NCBI GenBank assembly: GCA_937911045.1
Contig: CALEPX010000003.1
Location: 1 to 64,000 of the forward strand
Direction of reading: 5' to 3'
Source of the DNA: an uncultured Fretibacterium sp.
GTDB taxonomy: Bacteria; Synergistota; Synergistia; Synergistales; Aminobacteriaceae
Length of the DNA stretch: 64,000 nt
This document shows positions 35,126 through 43,423 of this stretch, in pieces. The notes beneath the pieces are model-generated. The model was not told the DNA's origin and ran no database searches. It saw only the letters and a list, made by a program, of their open reading frames with translations. The number at the start of each line of letters is the position of its first letter. The first letter of the stretch is position 1. The translations under genes and the position numbers were made by a program.

Positions 35126-37132
35126 ATGCGAAAATTATCAGGTTTTTCGAAAACGCTCATATACTTGTACGTCCTCGCGATGGGCGTTTTTCATTTATTT
35201 ACGGCTAGTGCGGGGAATTACGAAGCATTTTTGCAGCGAAATATTCACTTGGCTTGGGTATTGCCTTTAGCGTTCGTATTATTCCCGATTTCGAAAAAAG
35301 CTCCGAAAGATCGTGTGCCGATTTATGACTGGCTTCTGGCGATTTTGGCAGCGGCTCCGGGCGTGTACTCAATGATAAATTACACGGCTATAACCGAACG
35401 TATTCAGCAAATTGACCCGTTGACGACAGCTCAGTTAGTTTTGGGAACGCTGCTGGTTGTGTTATTACTCGAAGGAACACGTCGAATTGTTGGGCTGCCG
35501 TTATCGTTAATCGCGTTCTTATTCGGAGCGTACATGTTATATGGCTACAAATTGCCCGGATTATTGCAGGGATTCCAGTTCACATTCCCTGAAGTAATCG
35601 AAGAGCTATTCTTGACGGACGAGGGAATTTTCGCGTCACCGTTGGGAGTTTCCGCAACGTACGTCATGATATTCTTGATATTCGGAGCGTTTCTCGAAAA
35701 GAGCGGTGCCGGTGAATGGTTCATGAGTGTAGCACAGGCTTTCACAGGAACAACTCCGGGAGGCCCTGCACAGATCGCGGTTTTGAGTTCGTGTTTATTC
35801 GGCTCAATCAGCGGCTCAGCAGTTGCGAATGTTTACGGCACAGGAACATTCACGATCCCATTAATGAAAAAGATCGGCTATGAACCATATTTTGCCGGAG
35901 CAGTTGAGGCAGTCGCGAGTTCCGGAGGACAAATCATGCCGCCAATTATGGGAGCAGGAGCGTTTTTGATGGCGTCGTTTTTGGGATTGCAGTATCGTGA
36001 GATCATGATCGCAGCAATTTTCCCGGCGTTGTTATATTACGGCGCGTTGTTCCTGATGGTGAGATTGCGTGCTTTGAAAACCGGATTGCGTGGCTTAGAC
36101 CCGTCTGAATTGCCCTCGAAGCGTGATGTTCTGAGCAGATTTTACATGATAACTCCGATTGTCGGATTAATCGCGTTTCTGTTAATCGGCTACACTCCGA
36201 TGCGAGCTGCGTTGCTGGGGATTGGTCTTGCATGGTTCGTATCGTTCTTCAATTTCAAGCCCGACACAAGCAAAACTCAGAAATTCACGGCTGTAATCGT
36301 AGCTCTTGTATCTTTAGGATTGGGAATATTTTTCTCGCTCAAGCCAGAGATTGCAGATTCTATCAGTCCGGCGATGCAGTTCGTGATAATTGCTGCGTAC
36401 ATGCTCATAGCCTCGTATTTCAATCCGGGAATGAACACTCGGGAATTTATCGACGCGATTGAACAGGGTGCGCGAGGAATCCCGTTAGTATGTGTTGCGT
36501 GTGCTACAGCCGGAATAGTTTTGGGAGCTGTGTCATTAACCGGAATTGGCGGCAAGCTTGTAGGATTTGTGATTTCGTTCGCAGGGGACATGCCGTTATT
36601 AGCTCTTGTTCTGGTCATGTTAATAGCTACGTTATTGGGAATGGGATTGCCGACAACGGGCGCGTATATTCTGGCTGCTGCACTTGGTGCGCCGATACTC
36701 GTGAAGCTGGGATTTCCTCCGATAGCTGCACACATGTTCGTGTTTTACTACGCGATAATCTCGAACATAACTCCGCCGGTTGCGTTGGCTGCGTATGCTG
36801 CGAGTTCAATCGCCGATTCGAATCCGAATAAAACAGGATTTCAAGCGATGCAGCTGGGATTTTTGGCATATGTCGTACCGTTTGCGTTTTGCTATGATCC
36901 GGGATTATTAATGCAGGGTAATGCAGCTCAAATTTGTTGGGCGTTACTCAGCGGAATCGGTGCTGTATTTGCGTTCGCTGGAATGTGGATGGGTTATCTA
37001 AATAAACCGCTGAATCTGTTAATGCGAATTTTGCTGGGAATTGCCGGCGTGTTGTGCCTGAGCGTGCCACCTGTCGCGACAATTTCAGGAATCGTAATCT
37101 TGATCGCAGTGTACGTAATTTCCAGACGTTAG
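35126..37132 (+). CDS. TRAP transporter permease, 4TM/12TM fused (TAXI type)
   Basis: A 668-residue inner-membrane protein in which the small DctQ-like and large DctM-like subunits are fused, the normal state for TAXI systems. It is hydrophobic throughout. Typical segments are GGPAQIAVLSSCLFGSISGS, GQIMPPIMGAGAFLMA and the late GMGLPTTGAYILAA followed by FYYAIISNITPPVALAAYAA (cut here). It imports the ligand of the preceding binding protein using an ion gradient. The ATG at 35126 has only a weak Shine-Dalgarno, consistent with coupling to the upstream gene. The last codons and the terminator are duplicated just downstream. Confidence 0.92.
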   Translation: MRKLSGFSKTLIYLYVLAMGVFHLFTASAGNYEAFLQRNIHLAWVLPLAFVLFPISKKAPKDRVPIYDWLLAILAAAPGVYSMINYTAITERIQQIDPLTTAQLVLGTLLVVLLLEGTRRIVGLPLSLIAFLFGAYMLYGYKLPGLLQGFQFTFPEVIEELFLTDEGIFASPLGVSATYVMIFLIFGAFLEKSGAGEWFMSVAQAFTGTTPGGPAQIAVLSSCLFGSISGSAVANVYGTGTFTIPLMKKIGYEPYFAGAVEAVASSGGQIMPPIMGAGAFLMASFLGLQYREIMIAAIFPALLYYGALFLMVRLRALKTGLRGLDPSELPSKRDVLSRFYMITPIVGLIAFLLIGYTPMRAALLGIGLAWFVSFFNFKPDTSKTQKFTAVIVALVSLGLGIFFSLKPEIADSISPAMQFVIIAAYMLIASYFNPGMNTREFIDAIEQGARGIPLVCVACATAGIVLGAVSLTGIGGKLVGFVISFAGDMPLLALVLVMLIATLLGMGLPTTGAYILAAALGAPILVKLGFPPIAAHMFVFYYAIISNITPPVALAAYAASSIADSNPNKTGFQAMQLGFLAYVVPFAFCYDPGLLMQGNAAQICWALLSGIGAVFAFAGMWMGYLNKPLNLLMRILLGIAGVLCLSVPPVATISGIVILIAVYVISRR

Positions 37133-37240
37133 CAAATTTTCAAGAGCAGTTCTCAGAAACGGGGCTGCTTTAGTGTACGTAATTTCCGGACGTTAGCAAA
37201 TTTTCCAAGAGCAGTTCTCAGAAACGGGGGCTGCTTTTTT
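37108..37240 (+). repeat. Tandem duplication of the permease 3' end and terminator
   Basis: Bases 37108-37171 (the last codons VYVISRR-stop plus the following hairpin) are repeated at 37172-37238 with a few substitutions and single-base insertions; the period is 64 bases. The second copy would read VYVISGR-stop and has the longer T run, so it is probably the working terminator. Confidence 0.9.
37207..37240 (+). terminator. Terminator of the TRAP operon (second copy)
   Basis: AAGAGCAG (37207-37214) pairs with CTGCTTTT (37231-37238), with one G-U pair, and ends in six T. The first copy (about 37141-37171) has the same stem but only three T. Confidence 0.65.
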
Positions 37241-37319
37241 ATGAAGCAAATTCTCCACGAAAAATACCCGCCCAAAATTTCAGACGGGTACACTTCGCAA
37301 ATTATTTCGCAATTATTTA

Positions 37320-38933
37320 TTAACCGAGATATTTTTTCAGGACAGCGCGAACTGAGCCAGCTCCGGAAATTTCTTCACGGAACATGTTCTCGATCTTCAC
37401 ACCAAGTCCGGCTTCGTACAAATCAACACCGAATATATGCTTGTTCTTGAGAATCGGCTGCAACTTCTCGCCAACTGAGTCAGGCTTTCCAAATTCGATC
37501 CCGGCGAGCTGCTTATGCAATTCCGGAATCATCGGGTCAGGTGATAACTCGAATTTCTTCCCGTTGTCATCGACTGCTAACAAGTATCTCAACCAGCCAG
37601 TAATCGCCAGCGGAATACCGACTAATTTCTCAGCCGTTCCATAACGCGCAACGTGTGCCTTGATCGTCTCACCGAAACGAATGCCAACCATCTGTGACAT
37701 GTCAACAGCAATTCTCGCACTCGTGTCTCCCAGATACGAATTACAAACGCGAACGTTAATGAACTCATCGATAAATGCTTTCGGCGATAAAATTTTCGGG
37801 TCTTCAACTACAGGCAAGCCCTCATCATAACCGACTACATGCGCCAATTTCGCAAGCTCCGGATCTTTCACGCAATCCGCGAACATCTCGTAATTTAACA
37901 TGCACGCGTAAGAAACTAACGCCGTATGAATCGGATTCAAACACGCCGTAACTTTCATTCGCTCCGACAAATTCACCGTGTTGCGATCCGTCATGTAAAC
38001 GCCTCTGCCCTTTTCTAACGCTGGTCTGCCGTTCGGGAAATTGTCCTCGATGACCAGATATTGCGGAGCTTCTGCATTAACAAACGGTGCAATATATGTC
38101 TTCTTGGACGTGATCACAACCTGCATATTCTCGACGCCGGATTCTTCGAGAGATTTCGCAACTGATTCAGACGGACGCGGAGTTATCTTGTCAATCATGC
38201 TCCACGGGAACGAAACTCGCTTCTCATCCGAAACATACTCGACAAATTCCGCGCTGACAAATCCCTTCTCACACCATTTCTGCGACATGTCAATCACACT
38301 CTCGCGCAATTTCCTGCCGTTCTGAGAAACGTTATCCATTGAGACTAATGCAAGCGGCTTTGCTCCATTTTTGAAACGTTCGAACAACATCGCTGCGACA
38401 ACCGCCATAGCTCCGACTGCTTTATCCGGGCCGTTATCAATATCTGCCTGCACAAACGGGAAATATTTCCCCTCAAGATTATGCAACGCGTAACCCTTCT
38501 CTGTAATCGTGAACGATACAAGCTGCAAACCCGGACTCGTGAAAATTTCCTTCAAACGCGACCATGCTTTTGAATCCGAACTCTGAGCTTTCACTGCTTC
38601 AGTCAATGGCGCGAGTACACGTCTATCAGTTCTGCCATCTCCGTAAAGCGTCACAGATAGCGCGAGATTATCAAACGGATCGTAAATCTTATCGACTACA
38701 TCGTAATCAAACGTCTCGACACAAGTTATTCCCCTGTCCATGTCTCCGTCAGAGATTAATTTGTCCGCAATGCCTCCGATGAAAAACCTGAATATATTCC
38801 CGATCCCGAAATGAACCCATAAAGGATTTTTGCGCGTACGTTCCGCCAATGCCTGAAAATCATACGTTGGTAAAGCAATTCCGGCACGTTTCCAAGCTTC
38901 AACATCTGCAAGACCTTTGTAACTCAACTGCAT
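37320..38933 (-). CDS. Mannitol/fructuronate dehydrogenase-family oxidoreductase
   Basis: A 537-residue NAD-dependent polyol/hexuronate dehydrogenase of the long-chain mannitol dehydrogenase family (UxuB/MtlK-like). The Rossmann-type start is HFGIGNIFRFFIGG, and the family core is visible in VSMDNVSQNGRKLRESV and CLNPIHTALVSYACML, with the lysine/histidine region typical of the catalytic site. Length matches the family. It is the last gene of a polyol operon, 22 bases after a 48-codon flavodoxin-like gene, with GAGGGGG ahead of the ATG. The substrate could be mannitol, arabitol, sorbitol or fructuronate; the sequence alone does not decide. Expected to act in the cytoplasm on the polyol taken up by the operon's ABC importer. 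Confidence 0.88.
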   Translation of the reverse strand: MQLSYKGLADVEAWKRAGIALPTYDFQALAERTRKNPLWVHFGIGNIFRFFIGGIADKLISDGDMDRGITCVETFDYDVVDKIYDPFDNLALSVTLYGDGRTDRRVLAPLTEAVKAQSSDSKAWSRLKEIFTSPGLQLVSFTITEKGYALHNLEGKYFPFVQADIDNGPDKAVGAMAVVAAMLFERFKNGAKPLALVSMDNVSQNGRKLRESVIDMSQKWCEKGFVSAEFVEYVSDEKRVSFPWSMIDKITPRPSESVAKSLEESGVENMQVVITSKKTYIAPFVNAEAPQYLVIEDNFPNGRPALEKGRGVYMTDRNTVNLSERMKVTACLNPIHTALVSYACMLNYEMFADCVKDPELAKLAHVVGYDEGLPVVEDPKILSPKAFIDEFINVRVCNSYLGDTSARIAVDMSQMVGIRFGETIKAHVARYGTAEKLVGIPLAITGWLRYLLAVDDNGKKFELSPDPMIPELHKQLAGIEFGKPDSVGEKLQPILKNKHIFGVDLYEAGLGVKIENMFREEISGAGSVRAVLKKYLG

Positions 38934-38955
38934 TTTCTAAACATCCCCCCTCGAA

Positions 38956-39102
38956 TTATTTCTCAAGCCAAGATTTAATTCTGTCCTCCGAAATCTCGTT
39001 GCTGTTAAGCCTGATCCCGCCGCTTTCACGCGCAACAGCTTCGGCAGCTTTACGGGTATTGCCGCTCTTCGAGAAATACGCAACAAGACTTTTCCCGTTC
39101 AC
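38956..39102 (-). CDS. 48-residue flavodoxin-like peptide (fragment or small protein)
   Basis: Starts with GTG two bases after the stop of the alcohol dehydrogenase gene; GGAGGAA inside the end of that gene serves as ribosome-binding site. The sequence begins MNGKSLVAYFSKSGNTRKAA (cut here), a good match to the first strand and FMN phosphate-binding loop of flavodoxins (S/T-x-T/S-G-N-T), then ends after a second short helix with SEDRIKSWLEK. A normal flavodoxin has ~140 residues or more, so the FMN-binding 90s loop is missing. It is either a decayed flavodoxin or a reduced small protein kept in the operon. Confidence 0.6.
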   Translation of the reverse strand: MNGKSLVAYFSKSGNTRKAAEAVARESGGIRLNSNEISEDRIKSWLEK

Positions 39103-39104
39103 AA

Positions 39105-40151
39105 TTATTCCTCCGACGGGTCAACATCCACGATAACTTTCATTGTTTTTTCGCGATTGTTATCGATAAATTCATACGCTTTCTGGAAATCCTTCAGCGG
39201 GAAAAACGCTGTCTGTAACGGCTTCAGCTTTATCTTACCTTCACTCACGAACTTGATCGCGTCAACAAAATCTTCGTGCCTGTACATCATTGACGTGTTC
39301 AAATCCAGTTCGCTGTCATTCAGTTTCGCTAAATCAACATTCGCTTTCTTACCGAACACAGCTACCAGTATAATCGTGCTGCCCTTGCGCGCGTTCTGAA
39401 TCGCCTGATCCATCGTAATATCACTGCCGGCGCATTCGTAAATTACATCAGCTTTATCAACTCCGAAAGCCTCAACCAGTTTCGTAGCGTAATCTTCTTT
39501 CATCGTGTTCACGACAAAATCCGCTCCGAGTGATTTAGCAAGTTCAAGTCTTCCGTCAGAAATATCCGTCGCCAAAACCTGCGCAACTCCAAACGCCTTC
39601 AACGATTGAATCAGCAAAATTCCAATCGGTCCGCAGCCAAGTACTACAGCCTTCGCACCTTTCAAATCCGGGAATCTTTTCGCAGCGTGAATCGTAACTG
39701 CTAACGGCTCAAGCATCGCTCCTTCTGAATACGTGAAATTATCCGGCAACGGCGTAACTTTACTCGAATCAACCGCGAAATATTCACTGGCTGTTCCGGT
39801 TGTCTGGAAGCCCATTACTTTCAGCTTCTCACACAGATTATATTTCCCGTGCATACACGGATAACATCTGCCACAGAAAACTTGCGGCTCAATCGTAACT
39901 TTCTGACCGACTTTCAGATCCTTCACGTACTCGCCGACTTCGACAATTTGACCCGAAACTTCGTGACCCTGCGTGACAGGATATGACGTGTACGGATGCG
40001 TGCCGTGAAAAACGTGTATATCACTGCCGCAAATTCCGATCTTCTTGATTTTCACGAGAACCTGATCCGGACCGGTCTTGGGAATGTCAACTTCTCTGAA
40101 CGTAATATTCTTCGGTTCGAGCATTAATTCCTGAATCATTTTGCCTTCCAT
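39105..40151 (-). CDS. Zinc-dependent alcohol/polyol dehydrogenase (MDR family)
   Basis: A 348-residue cytoplasmic oxidoreductase of the sorbitol/threonine dehydrogenase group. Catalytic zinc ligands are in GICGSDIHVFHG and QGHEVSG, the structural zinc has CGRCYPCMHGKYNLC, and the NAD(P)-binding loop is VVLGCGPIGILL. I start at ATG 40151 (MEGKMIQEL) because GGGAGG lies just upstream; the open frame extends 22 codons further without a ribosome-binding site. It probably oxidises a sugar alcohol imported by the operon. The next gene downstream overlaps its ribosome-binding site. Confidence 0.92.
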   Translation of the reverse strand: MEGKMIQELMLEPKNITFREVDIPKTGPDQVLVKIKKIGICGSDIHVFHGTHPYTSYPVTQGHEVSGQIVEVGEYVKDLKVGQKVTIEPQVFCGRCYPCMHGKYNLCEKLKVMGFQTTGTASEYFAVDSSKVTPLPDNFTYSEGAMLEPLAVTIHAAKRFPDLKGAKAVVLGCGPIGILLIQSLKAFGVAQVLATDISDGRLELAKSLGADFVVNTMKEDYATKLVEAFGVDKADVIYECAGSDITMDQAIQNARKGSTIILVAVFGKKANVDLAKLNDSELDLNTSMMYRHEDFVDAIKFVSEGKIKLKPLQTAFFPLKDFQKAYEFIDNNREKTMKVIVDVDPSEE

Positions 40152-40167
40152 AATTACAAATTCCTCC

Positions 40168-40791
40168 CTAATATTGCTCACTAATTCTCTCGAAAAATTC
40201 TCTGCACAACGGATCATAATCCATCAATGCGTCACAAAACGCCTCGCACCACAACGACATTTTCGCCTCAAATCCCGCAGCTTTCGCAATACCGGACGAC
40301 ATGAAATATATCTCTTCACACGCCTTGTAAACTTTCTCTTCGGGAGTAGCTTTCTTCAGACCGAGAAACGCGCTCGCGTAACCGTCAGCCTTACACGTCG
40401 ATAAATATCTTCGCGCGAGATTCCTGTACTCGTGAAATAACATTGCCTTCTGAGAATCCGAATACGAATCGCAATCTTCAACGTGAACTTCACGCAAAAT
40501 CGCATTCAATTCGCGACTCGTGAACTTCCTGAACAATCTGCGTCTTGGGAAAATCATCGTCAGGCAAACGCATCGCCACAGCCACCAGTCAATATTCGGC
40601 TTATTCGGGTGTTTTGGGTCTGTATGCCGCTCAGAGTATATCTTACGCGCAAATTCGTAAATATCCGGCTGCAAATTCTCGCGCAAATCCTCCAGAATAT
40701 TTAAGCGTTTCAATGGCTCTAATTCGTCATAATATGCTACAAGGCGTTCATCGATTTCGTGCATTTTCTTGCCAATCTGCCAATCTACCAA
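40168..40791 (-). CDS. Conserved-looking hypothetical protein of the polyol operon
   Basis: A 207-residue soluble, probably all-helical protein with no signal peptide or membrane segment. It is rich in Tyr, Arg and Glu, with runs such as DERLVAYYDELEPLKRLNIL and an unusual DWWLWRCVCLTMIFPRRR patch. Cysteines occur at several places (CVC, EDCDSY, ACEEIYF, WCEAFCDAL), but no metal-binding spacing is clear. Its start overlaps the end of the kinase gene by seven bases (40785-40791), so it is translated with the operon. I do not recognise the family with certainty. A role as an accessory to the kinase or dehydrogenases is inference from position only. Confidence 0.7.
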   Translation of the reverse strand: MVDWQIGKKMHEIDERLVAYYDELEPLKRLNILEDLRENLQPDIYEFARKIYSERHTDPKHPNKPNIDWWLWRCVCLTMIFPRRRLFRKFTSRELNAILREVHVEDCDSYSDSQKAMLFHEYRNLARRYLSTCKADGYASAFLGLKKATPEEKVYKACEEIYFMSSGIAKAAGFEAKMSLWCEAFCDALMDYDPLCREFFERISEQY

Positions 40792-42380
40792 TCCATTGCT
40801 TTAATCGCAGCTCGTTCAATATCAAGCCCGGCTGTGTAATGCTTCGTGAAAACTTCGAATCCTTCAACTTCGCTTTCATCCGGAGAAACTGCATCGCCAG
40901 TCAATCCTTTGAAAACGCGATTGTCGAGATAATCTTCGAGTTTGCCGTCACGTTTGCCGTCTACCATGTACGCAGCCAACAACGCAATTCCCCACGCACC
41001 GCCTTCTGAAGCCGTAGACATAACCGTAACCGGAGAATTTACCGCAGCTGCCAGAACTTTCTGCATCACTAACGGAGTCTTGAATAATCCGCCATGACCC
41101 ATAATTCGATCAAGTTTCACGCCCTCGTTCTTGAGCAAAATATCCATTCCGAGTTTCACAGCTCCGAGCGACGTGTATAAATTCACCTTCATGAAGTTCG
41201 CGAGATTGAATTTGCTGCCGGGCATTCGTGCAAATAACGGTCTGCCTTCGTTTATGAACGTGATATTTTCGCCGGAGTAATAGCCGTACGCCAACAATCC
41301 TCCGCAATCGTTATCACCCGTCATCGAGTGCGTGTACAACTTGCTGAATAATTCGCCCGTATCAGCTTTCACACCCATCAATTCGCAAAATTCCCGGAAA
41401 ATTCCTACCCATGCGTTCAAATCAGTCGTGCCGTTATTCGCGTGTGACATTGCGACAGGAAATCCCGACGGCGTTGTTACCATGTCGATTTCGCGATACA
41501 GCTTCGATAACTGCTTCTCAAGAACTACCATTGCGAACGTGCTTGTGCCTGCTGACAAATTTCCCGTACGTGGCGCAACTGAGTTCGTAGCCGTCATTCC
41601 TGTTCCTGCATCGCCCTCTGGAGGACAAACTGGAACGCCTGCTTCGAGATTTCCGGATTCATCAAGCAACTTCGCGCCCTCAGGTGTCAGAACTCCAGCA
41701 TCATCTCCGGCAACAAGAACTTTCGGGAAAATTTCGCGCAACTTGAAATCATAACCAGATTCACGCAGCAATTTCTCGAATTTCTCAACCATGCCTTGAT
41801 TATAATCATGCGTATCAGAATCAATCGGGAACATTCCGGACGCTTCACCGATTCCGATAACTTTTTTGCCGGTCAATCTATAGTGAATATACGACGCTAA
41901 CGTGAACACAGACGCAACATTCTTAACATGCGCTTCCCCGTCCAAAATTCTCTGGTACAAATGCGCAACTGACCATCTCAACGGAATATTAAAATCAAAC
42001 AGTTCCGTCAATTTGTCCGCTGCCTGTGTCGTATTCGTGTTTCGCCACGTCTGGAATTTCGCGAGCTGCTTGTCATTCGCATCAAGAGCAATATATCCGT
42101 GCATCATGCCGCTGACTCCGAACGCCGCTAATTTACGAATCGTGATCCCGTATTTTGCCTCGACATCTTTCCTGAGCGACGAATAGCATTCACGCAAACC
42201 TTTCTCCGCATCAGCCAGCGCATACGTCCAAACGCCGTCTACTAACTGATTCTCCCATTCGAACGATCCTGACGCAAGAACTTTCCCGTCAAAATCAATC
42301 AACACGCCCTTGATTCTCGTCGAACCAAATTCTATTCCGAGCGCAATTTTCCCGTCTTCAATTAATTTCTTCGCTTCCAT
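40785..42380 (-). CDS. FGGY-family carbohydrate kinase
   Basis: A 531-residue cytoplasmic kinase of the xylulokinase/ribulokinase superfamily. It has the first ATP-phosphate motif (LGIEFGSTRIKGVLIDFDG), the sugar-domain GVSGMMHGYIALD, the metal/nucleotide region GDAGTGMTATNS and the late GHGGLFKTPLVMQKVLAAA plus ASEGGAWGIALL typical of FGGY enzymes. It would phosphorylate the ketose formed by the operon's dehydrogenases. The FGGY signature itself is divergent, so xylulose, ribulose or another ketose are all open. A partial terminator (42406-42434) separates it from the permease gene. Confidence 0.9.
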   Translation of the reverse strand: MEAKKLIEDGKIALGIEFGSTRIKGVLIDFDGKVLASGSFEWENQLVDGVWTYALADAEKGLRECYSSLRKDVEAKYGITIRKLAAFGVSGMMHGYIALDANDKQLAKFQTWRNTNTTQAADKLTELFDFNIPLRWSVAHLYQRILDGEAHVKNVASVFTLASYIHYRLTGKKVIGIGEASGMFPIDSDTHDYNQGMVEKFEKLLRESGYDFKLREIFPKVLVAGDDAGVLTPEGAKLLDESGNLEAGVPVCPPEGDAGTGMTATNSVAPRTGNLSAGTSTFAMVVLEKQLSKLYREIDMVTTPSGFPVAMSHANNGTTDLNAWVGIFREFCELMGVKADTGELFSKLYTHSMTGDNDCGGLLAYGYYSGENITFINEGRPLFARMPGSKFNLANFMKVNLYTSLGAVKLGMDILLKNEGVKLDRIMGHGGLFKTPLVMQKVLAAAVNSPVTVMSTASEGGAWGIALLAAYMVDGKRDGKLEDYLDNRVFKGLTGDAVSPDESEVEGFEVFTKHYTAGLDIERAAIKAMDW

Positions 42381-42405
42381 AATCTTAATAATCTATCCCT
42401 GAATC

Positions 42406-42434
42406 AAAAACTCCTACCCGAGTATGAGCAGGAG
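42406..42434 (-). terminator. Internal terminator between permease and kinase genes
   Basis: In the minus transcript CTCCT (42430-42434) and inner GCTC pair with GGGT and AGGAG (42411-42415) and run into five T (42406-42410). It would lower expression of the catabolic half relative to the importer, or respond to a signal. Confidence 0.5.
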
Positions 42435-42448
42435 CAAATTTCACACAC

Positions 42449-43420
42449 TTACACAGTCTGACGTTTCTTGGACATGCAATCGATTCCAACTGCTACAGCC
42501 AAGACTAAACCTTTCACGACCATCTGCGTATATTCGCTAACGTCCATCAAAATCATTCCGTTCGTGAGTGAGCCGATAATTAACACGCCTGCGATAACTC
42601 CGGACATGCGACCGATTCCGCCGCTGACAGATACGCCGCCCAAAACTACGCACGTTATGACTTCGAACTCAAATCCGACCGCCGCTGTACTCTGAGCTGA
42701 ACCCGATCTCGAAAGCAAAACTACTCCGGCAAGTCCTGCGAAAAATCCTGACAACGCGTAGATCAAATACTTCATGCGATTAACTCGAATGCCCGATAAT
42801 TCCGAAGCTTCCTCGTTGCCGCCGATCGCGTAGAAATATCTGCCGAAATATGACTTGTTCAGGATAAAGCTTCCAATCGCGAAACATATTACCATTAAGA
42901 TCGCACAAATCGGAATCAATCCTACAAAGCCCATCGATTCGAAAATTCCCCAGCGATCCAACGTCCAGCGCGCGAAAATTCCGAAATCCGGCGTGAATCC
43001 CGCAATCGGAAGTCCTCCGGATAACAAATACGAACAGCCTCGGAAAATCGTCTGTGATGCAAATGTCGCTATCAATGCCGGAATGCCAATCGTCGCAACC
43101 ATCCAGCCGTTCAGAACTCCGATTAACGTCGCCATTATCAGCGAAACTATCACAGCCAGCCACATGTTCATGCCGGCGTTGACCATTAAGTACGCGCACA
43201 CAACATTCACGAGCGCAATTATCGAGCCGATCGACAAATCGATTCCCGCGATCAAAATCACGAACGTCATGCCGATTGATGCAATCCCGTAATACGAAAC
43301 CTGTCGCGAAATGTTAATAATATTTCCTAACGATACAAATCTCGGATTGAAATACGCAAATATCGCTATCTCAAGAATAAATACCAGCCATATCGCGTTT
43401 TGCTTGAAGAATTTTGCCAT
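42449..43420 (-). CDS. Sugar ABC transporter permease (RbsC/XylH type)
   Basis: A 323-residue polytopic inner-membrane protein of the branched-chain-type sugar permease family. It includes GMTFVILIAGIDLSIGSI, AIVSLIMATLIGVLNGW-like segments and AVGFEFEVITCVVLGGVSVSG (cut here), the usual ATPase-contact region. It forms the channel with the ATPase whose gene ends four bases upstream. Length is normal. The likely substrate is a pentose, hexose or polyol, judged from the operon. Confidence 0.93.
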   Translation of the reverse strand: MAKFFKQNAIWLVFILEIAIFAYFNPRFVSLGNIINISRQVSYYGIASIGMTFVILIAGIDLSIGSIIALVNVVCAYLMVNAGMNMWLAVIVSLIMATLIGVLNGWMVATIGIPALIATFASQTIFRGCSYLLSGGLPIAGFTPDFGIFARWTLDRWGIFESMGFVGLIPICAILMVICFAIGSFILNKSYFGRYFYAIGGNEEASELSGIRVNRMKYLIYALSGFFAGLAGVVLLSRSGSAQSTAAVGFEFEVITCVVLGGVSVSGGIGRMSGVIAGVLIIGSLTNGMILMDVSEYTQMVVKGLVLAVAVGIDCMSKKRQTV

Positions 43421-43423
43421 TTA

